NCBI GenBank assembly: GCA_017937735.1
Contig: JAGBCZ010000042.1
Span: 1-32,513, forward strand
DNA: 32,513 nucleotides
Direction: 5' to 3'
From: Alphaproteobacteria bacterium
GTDB lineage: Bacteria > Pseudomonadota > Alphaproteobacteria > Rs-D84
Part shown: positions 29,963-32,513 of the stretch, in pieces
Layout of the letters: every line of letters starts with the position of its first letter
How positions within the stretch are numbered: the stretch's first letter is position 1
Notes under the pieces: model-generated
Seen by the model: the letters and a program-made list of their open reading frames with translations, nothing else
Databases searched by the model: none
What the model was told of the DNA's origin: nothing
Position numbers and translations under genes: made by a program

Positions 29963-30035
29963 GTTATTTTCCTTTTATTTTCTAAATGTTTCTGGTATTT
30001 TATAAAAAACAAACATAAAATCAAGGAAAAATAAC

Positions 30036-30623
30036 ATGATTTATATTTTAGGGTTAATTATTTCGTATTTTCTGGGGTCAATTCCAATGGGGTTGTTGCT
30101 GACAAAACTGGCGGGCAAGGGCGATTTGCGCACCGTTGGCAGTGGTAATATCGGTGCAACAAATGTTATGCGTGTTGGTGGTTTGCGTATGGCTGGGTTG
30201 GTTTGGATACTGGATATGGCCAAGGCAATAGCGGCTGTATTTATCGGAAAATATATCGCAGGTGATGCGTTTGGTGCATGGTGCGGTTTTGTCGCAATTG
30301 TTGGACATTGTTACCCAATTTGGCTGAAATTCAAAGGGGGCAAGGGGATATCTTCGCTGTTTGGTGTGTTGCTGGCAATCAGTCCAATGTCTTTTGTTGT
30401 ATGTGGTTTGGAATGGTTGCTGGTTGCGTTAAGCAGTGGTATTTCATCGTTTGGTGCAACAATTGTGTTTTGTCTGATTCCAATTTTGGGCTTTGCAATC
30501 AGTATGCAGGTCGGTTTTGCGTTTCTGGCCATCGGATTGCTGTGTATGTGGCGCCACCGTGGCAATATCGCAAGACTGTTTTCCGGCAGTGAATCAAAAA
30601 TAGAATGGAAATGGAAAAAATAA
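30036..30623 (+). CDS. plsY: Acyl-phosphate:glycerol-3-phosphate acyltransferase PlsY
   Basis: The 195-residue membrane protein has about five helices and the three PlsY loops: GSIPMGLLLTKLAGKGDLRTVGSGNIGATN, GHCYPIWLKFKGGKGISS and a third loop near the C terminus ending WRHRGNIARLFSGSESKI. It acylates glycerol-3-phosphate with acyl-phosphate made by PlsX, the first step of phospholipid synthesis. AAGGAA precedes the ATG. A repeat-rich hairpin region follows. Confidence 0.95.
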   Translation: MIYILGLIISYFLGSIPMGLLLTKLAGKGDLRTVGSGNIGATNVMRVGGLRMAGLVWILDMAKAIAAVFIGKYIAGDAFGAWCGFVAIVGHCYPIWLKFKGGKGISSLFGVLLAISPMSFVVCGLEWLLVALSSGISSFGATIVFCLIPILGFAISMQVGFAFLAIGLLCMWRHRGNIARLFSGSESKIEWKWKK

Positions 30624-30700
30624 GTTAGTGATTAGTGTAAGCGGTTAGTGTACGTGATGGAATTATTCATTCACTTATCACTTACACTTGCACTTACCAC
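30624..30700 (+). terminator. Repeat-rich hairpin region after plsY
   Basis: Three near copies of GTTAGTG (30624-30630, 30631-30637, 30644-30650) face CACTTA/CACTTAC motifs. AGTGTAAG (30634-30641) pairs exactly with CTTACACT (30681-30688). The imperfect long stem is AT-rich and may end plsY transcription, though no clean T-run follows. Confidence 0.4.
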
Positions 30701-30731
30701 TATTTTATATAAATACTTTATTTTTTATCGA

Positions 30732-30748
30732 TTTTGTGATATAATATA
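30732..30748 (+). promoter_or_regulatory. Extended -10 promoter identical to the MFS gene promoter block
   Basis: TTTTGTGATATAATATA contains consensus TATAAT (30740-30745) preceded by TGTGA. The predicted start near 30752 leaves a leader of about 26 nt with an AAAGGGAAAG ribosome site before ATG 30778. Confidence 0.6.
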
Positions 30749-30777
30749 TGTAGATATATTCCAAAGGGAAAGAGAGC

Positions 30778-31611
30778 ATGAAAAAAATTTTATCCATGTT
30801 TGTGGGCTGTTTGGTCGTAACAGGTGGTTTCGCAGCGCCTGCGGGACGGGGGCGTGTGTCTATGGCAAATCAAATGAATGCTGCGCCACGTGCAACTGTT
30901 TCTAAAAATCAGATTTCTGCAATGGCTGCAACAAATGGCAAGACAACAACAAATACGGCTGCGTTGGCCGTCACGCCAGAGGTTATGCAACCCGCAGACA
31001 GAGGTGCTGATTTGCGTGAAAAAGAACGTAATGCATGTATGTCTAATAATATTGGTATTGGTAATACATTTGTTTGGGCATCTCGTTACAGTAATTTAAA
31101 TGACTATTCTTCAATGATTGAAGATACGTTAGAACCAGAAAATAATACTTGCTTTGTTCGTGTTGAATTAAAGTCTGATGATGACCGAATTGATGTTTCT
31201 GATGTTGCTGCCAAATATTTTGAAATGGGTAATATGATTACATGTGCGTCTTGGGTAAATACAGAAGATATGCGTCAAAGAATATTAGATGCAAAAAAGA
31301 AAGCACGTGTTTGGGGGACTGTTGGTGCATCTGTTGGTGGTGCGGCACTGGGCGTTGGTGCGATGGAGTTGTTCGGAAACAAGGCAATTGGTAGCAAGGT
31401 AGAAGGACAAAAGTCTTTGCAAGGTGTGCAGTTGTTGCGTTCACAGTTGGCTGTGCTGGAAAAAGAAAACAAGGCTGAATATGACAGGTTTATTGCACAG
31501 TTAAAAATATTAAAAGCGGAATGCGATAAAGATATCTGGAAAACAACCCCAGACGCAGAGGTTTCAGGCGTATGTGATGCGTATAGGGGGCTGTTTAATC
31601 TGGCAGGATAG
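30778..31611 (+). CDS. Exported protein of unknown function with Gly-rich membrane segment
   Basis: The 277-residue protein has signal peptide MKKILSMFVGCLVVTGGFA, cut before APAGRG. A low-complexity Ala/Thr/Asn-rich region (about 30-75) follows, then a globular part with Cys in RNACMSNN, NTCFVRVE and ITCASW, one Gly/Ala-rich segment VWGTVGASVGGAALGVGAMELFG (about 178-200) that could span or insert in a membrane, and a helical, charged C terminus with two Cys (AECDKD, SGVCDAY). The layout resembles the 17397 gene product. No family is recognised. It is monocistronic with its own promoter and terminator. Confidence 0.7.
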   Translation: MKKILSMFVGCLVVTGGFAAPAGRGRVSMANQMNAAPRATVSKNQISAMAATNGKTTTNTAALAVTPEVMQPADRGADLREKERNACMSNNIGIGNTFVWASRYSNLNDYSSMIEDTLEPENNTCFVRVELKSDDDRIDVSDVAAKYFEMGNMITCASWVNTEDMRQRILDAKKKARVWGTVGASVGGAALGVGAMELFGNKAIGSKVEGQKSLQGVQLLRSQLAVLEKENKAEYDRFIAQLKILKAECDKDIWKTTPDAEVSGVCDAYRGLFNLAG

Positions 31612-31614
31612 TTA

Positions 31615-31640
31615 AAAAATCCGCATTTGCGGATTTTTTT
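31615..31640 (+). terminator. Rho-independent terminator of the exported-protein gene
   Basis: Stem ATCCGC (31619-31624) and GCGGAT (31629-31634), loop ATTT, A-run before and T6 after, 4 nt past the TAG stop. Confidence 0.92.
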
Positions 31641-31678
31641 GTTGGTTTTTAATATGTGTTTTGTCTTATAGTGCAATT

Positions 31679-32513
31679 ATGTCTGATTTATTTGAAAAGT
31701 TATTGATTATTCGTACGCCAAAAATTGGGCCTGTGCGCTATGCTGAATTGATAAAACAGTTTGGTTGTGCGGCTGCTGTGGTCGAATCAATGGGGGTGGA
31801 TGCAGATTTTCGTGATGGTATTTTGCGTGAAATGGATTTTGCACATCAGCATAATATACATTATATATCAGATGATTGTGATTTGTATCCGGTGCGATTG
31901 AAAGATTTAAAAAATCATCCGCCAATTATTACTGTGCGTGGAAATATAGACACATTGAAAAAACAAATGGTTTCAATTGTTGGAACACGTCATGCAACCG
32001 CCACTGGGATGGGATTTGTTGCAGATATTGCGCAAAAATTTGCAGAAAATAATGTTGCGGTTGTGTCGGGGATGGCAATTGGAACAGATACTGCTGCACA
32101 TCGTGGGGCGTTGCATGCGGCGGGTTGTACCCAGACAGTTGCTGTTTTGGCAGGTGGGGTTGATTATATCTGGCCAGTGGAAAACGAATCGTTATATTGG
32201 GAAATTGTTGAACGGGGATGCGTTATCAGTGAAATGCCAGTGGGGTTTGTTCCTGTTGCAACAAACTTTATCCAACGCAATCGCTGGGTCGCAGGCCTGT
32301 CAGATGCCTTAATATTGGGCGAGGCTGATTTAAAGTCAGGTTCTATGGCAACGGCACGATTCGCAATTGAATTTAATCGTGATGTGTGGGCAATCCCATC
32401 GCATCCCGCAAATTCTAGGGCGTTGGGACCAAATACACTGATTCGGTCTGGTGATGCAAAACTGTGTTTGGGGGCAGATGACTTTTTTAAAACATCAAAA
32501 ACGGATGTCAAAA
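31679..32513 (+). CDS. dprA: DNA-processing protein DprA (5' part, runs off the window)
   Basis: The frame from ATG 31679 stays open to the window end (278 codons). After an N-terminal helical domain (LLIIRTPKIGPVRYAELIKQFG) come the Rossmann-like DprA motifs: MVSIVGTRHATATGMGF, VVSGMAIGTDTAAHRGAL, TVAVLAGGVDYIWPVEN, ISEMPVG, NFIQRNRWVAGLSDALILGEADLKSGSMATARFA and VWAIPSHPANSRALGPNTLIRSG. DprA loads RecA on incoming single-stranded DNA in transformation and is also present in bacteria not known to be competent. No ribosome site precedes the ATG. TATAGT (31667-31672) lies 6 nt upstream, so the mRNA may be leaderless. The 3' end is beyond the window. Confidence 0.92.
   Translation, partial: MSDLFEKLLIIRTPKIGPVRYAELIKQFGCAAAVVESMGVDADFRDGILREMDFAHQHNIHYISDDCDLYPVRLKDLKNHPPIITVRGNIDTLKKQMVSIVGTRHATATGMGFVADIAQKFAENNVAVVSGMAIGTDTAAHRGALHAAGCTQTVAVLAGGVDYIWPVENESLYWEIVERGCVISEMPVGFVPVATNFIQRNRWVAGLSDALILGEADLKSGSMATARFAIEFNRDVWAIPSHPANSRALGPNTLIRSGDAKLCLGADDFFKTSKTDVK

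Overview
The window is a dense, AT-rich bacterial chromosome segment with about 30 protein genes, two tRNA genes and no rRNA. The gene types are proteobacterial, most likely alphaproteobacterial: an AddB of the alphaproteobacterial kind, DciA rather than DnaC, SecB, MltA, LolCDE-type sorting, and an LpoA-like lipoprotein divergent from rsmI. Low GC, small exported Cys-rich proteins and compact spacing would fit an uncultured gut alphaproteobacterium (RF32/Enterousia-like), but that placement is inference from gene content. TAA, TAG and TGA all act as stops.

Layout. 1-5073: a plus-strand operon with a secretin-like lipoprotein, LolC/E permease, LolD ATPase, a two-repeat membrane-anchored protein broken by an in-frame amber codon, and two proteins sharing a C-terminal six-Cys module. 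5074-5680: hairpin repeats, tRNA-Gly(TCC), tRNA-Tyr(GTA), and a decayed tRNA-Tyr-like relic with an insertion in its T arm. 5681-11159: lpoA-like lipoprotein diverging from rsmI-engB-addB. 11164-13586: xthA and an acyl-CoA-ligase-like gene diverging from overlapping promoters. 13792-16509: mnmE and ruvA (minus) diverging from yebC (plus). 16628-19084: a small nucleotidyltransferase and two exported proteins of unknown function. 19089-20978: mltA-dciA-ruvC on the minus strand. 21090-24105: secB, an MFS transporter and recA. 24165-29615: a surface-glycan cluster of six glycosyltransferase or phosphotransferase genes in two convergent operons. 29702-32513: rpsT, plsY, an exported unknown protein and the 5' part of dprA.

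The most unusual signal is a family of roughly 105-bp hairpin elements with four to five full copies and two partial ones. They sit just 3' of plus-strand genes at 5074, 13587, 16514 and 21511. Outer flanks and a 22-nt central loop are nearly constant. The stem arms differ completely between some copies but stay complementary within each copy, so base pairing is kept while sequence is not.

Functionally the window mixes genome maintenance (recA, ruvA, ruvC, addB, xthA, dprA, dciA), envelope biogenesis (lol, mltA, lpoA-like, secB, plsY, glycan cluster) and translation or tRNA modification (rsmI, engB, mnmE, yebC, rpsT, two tRNAs). Phage genes, transposases and CRISPR arrays were not seen.
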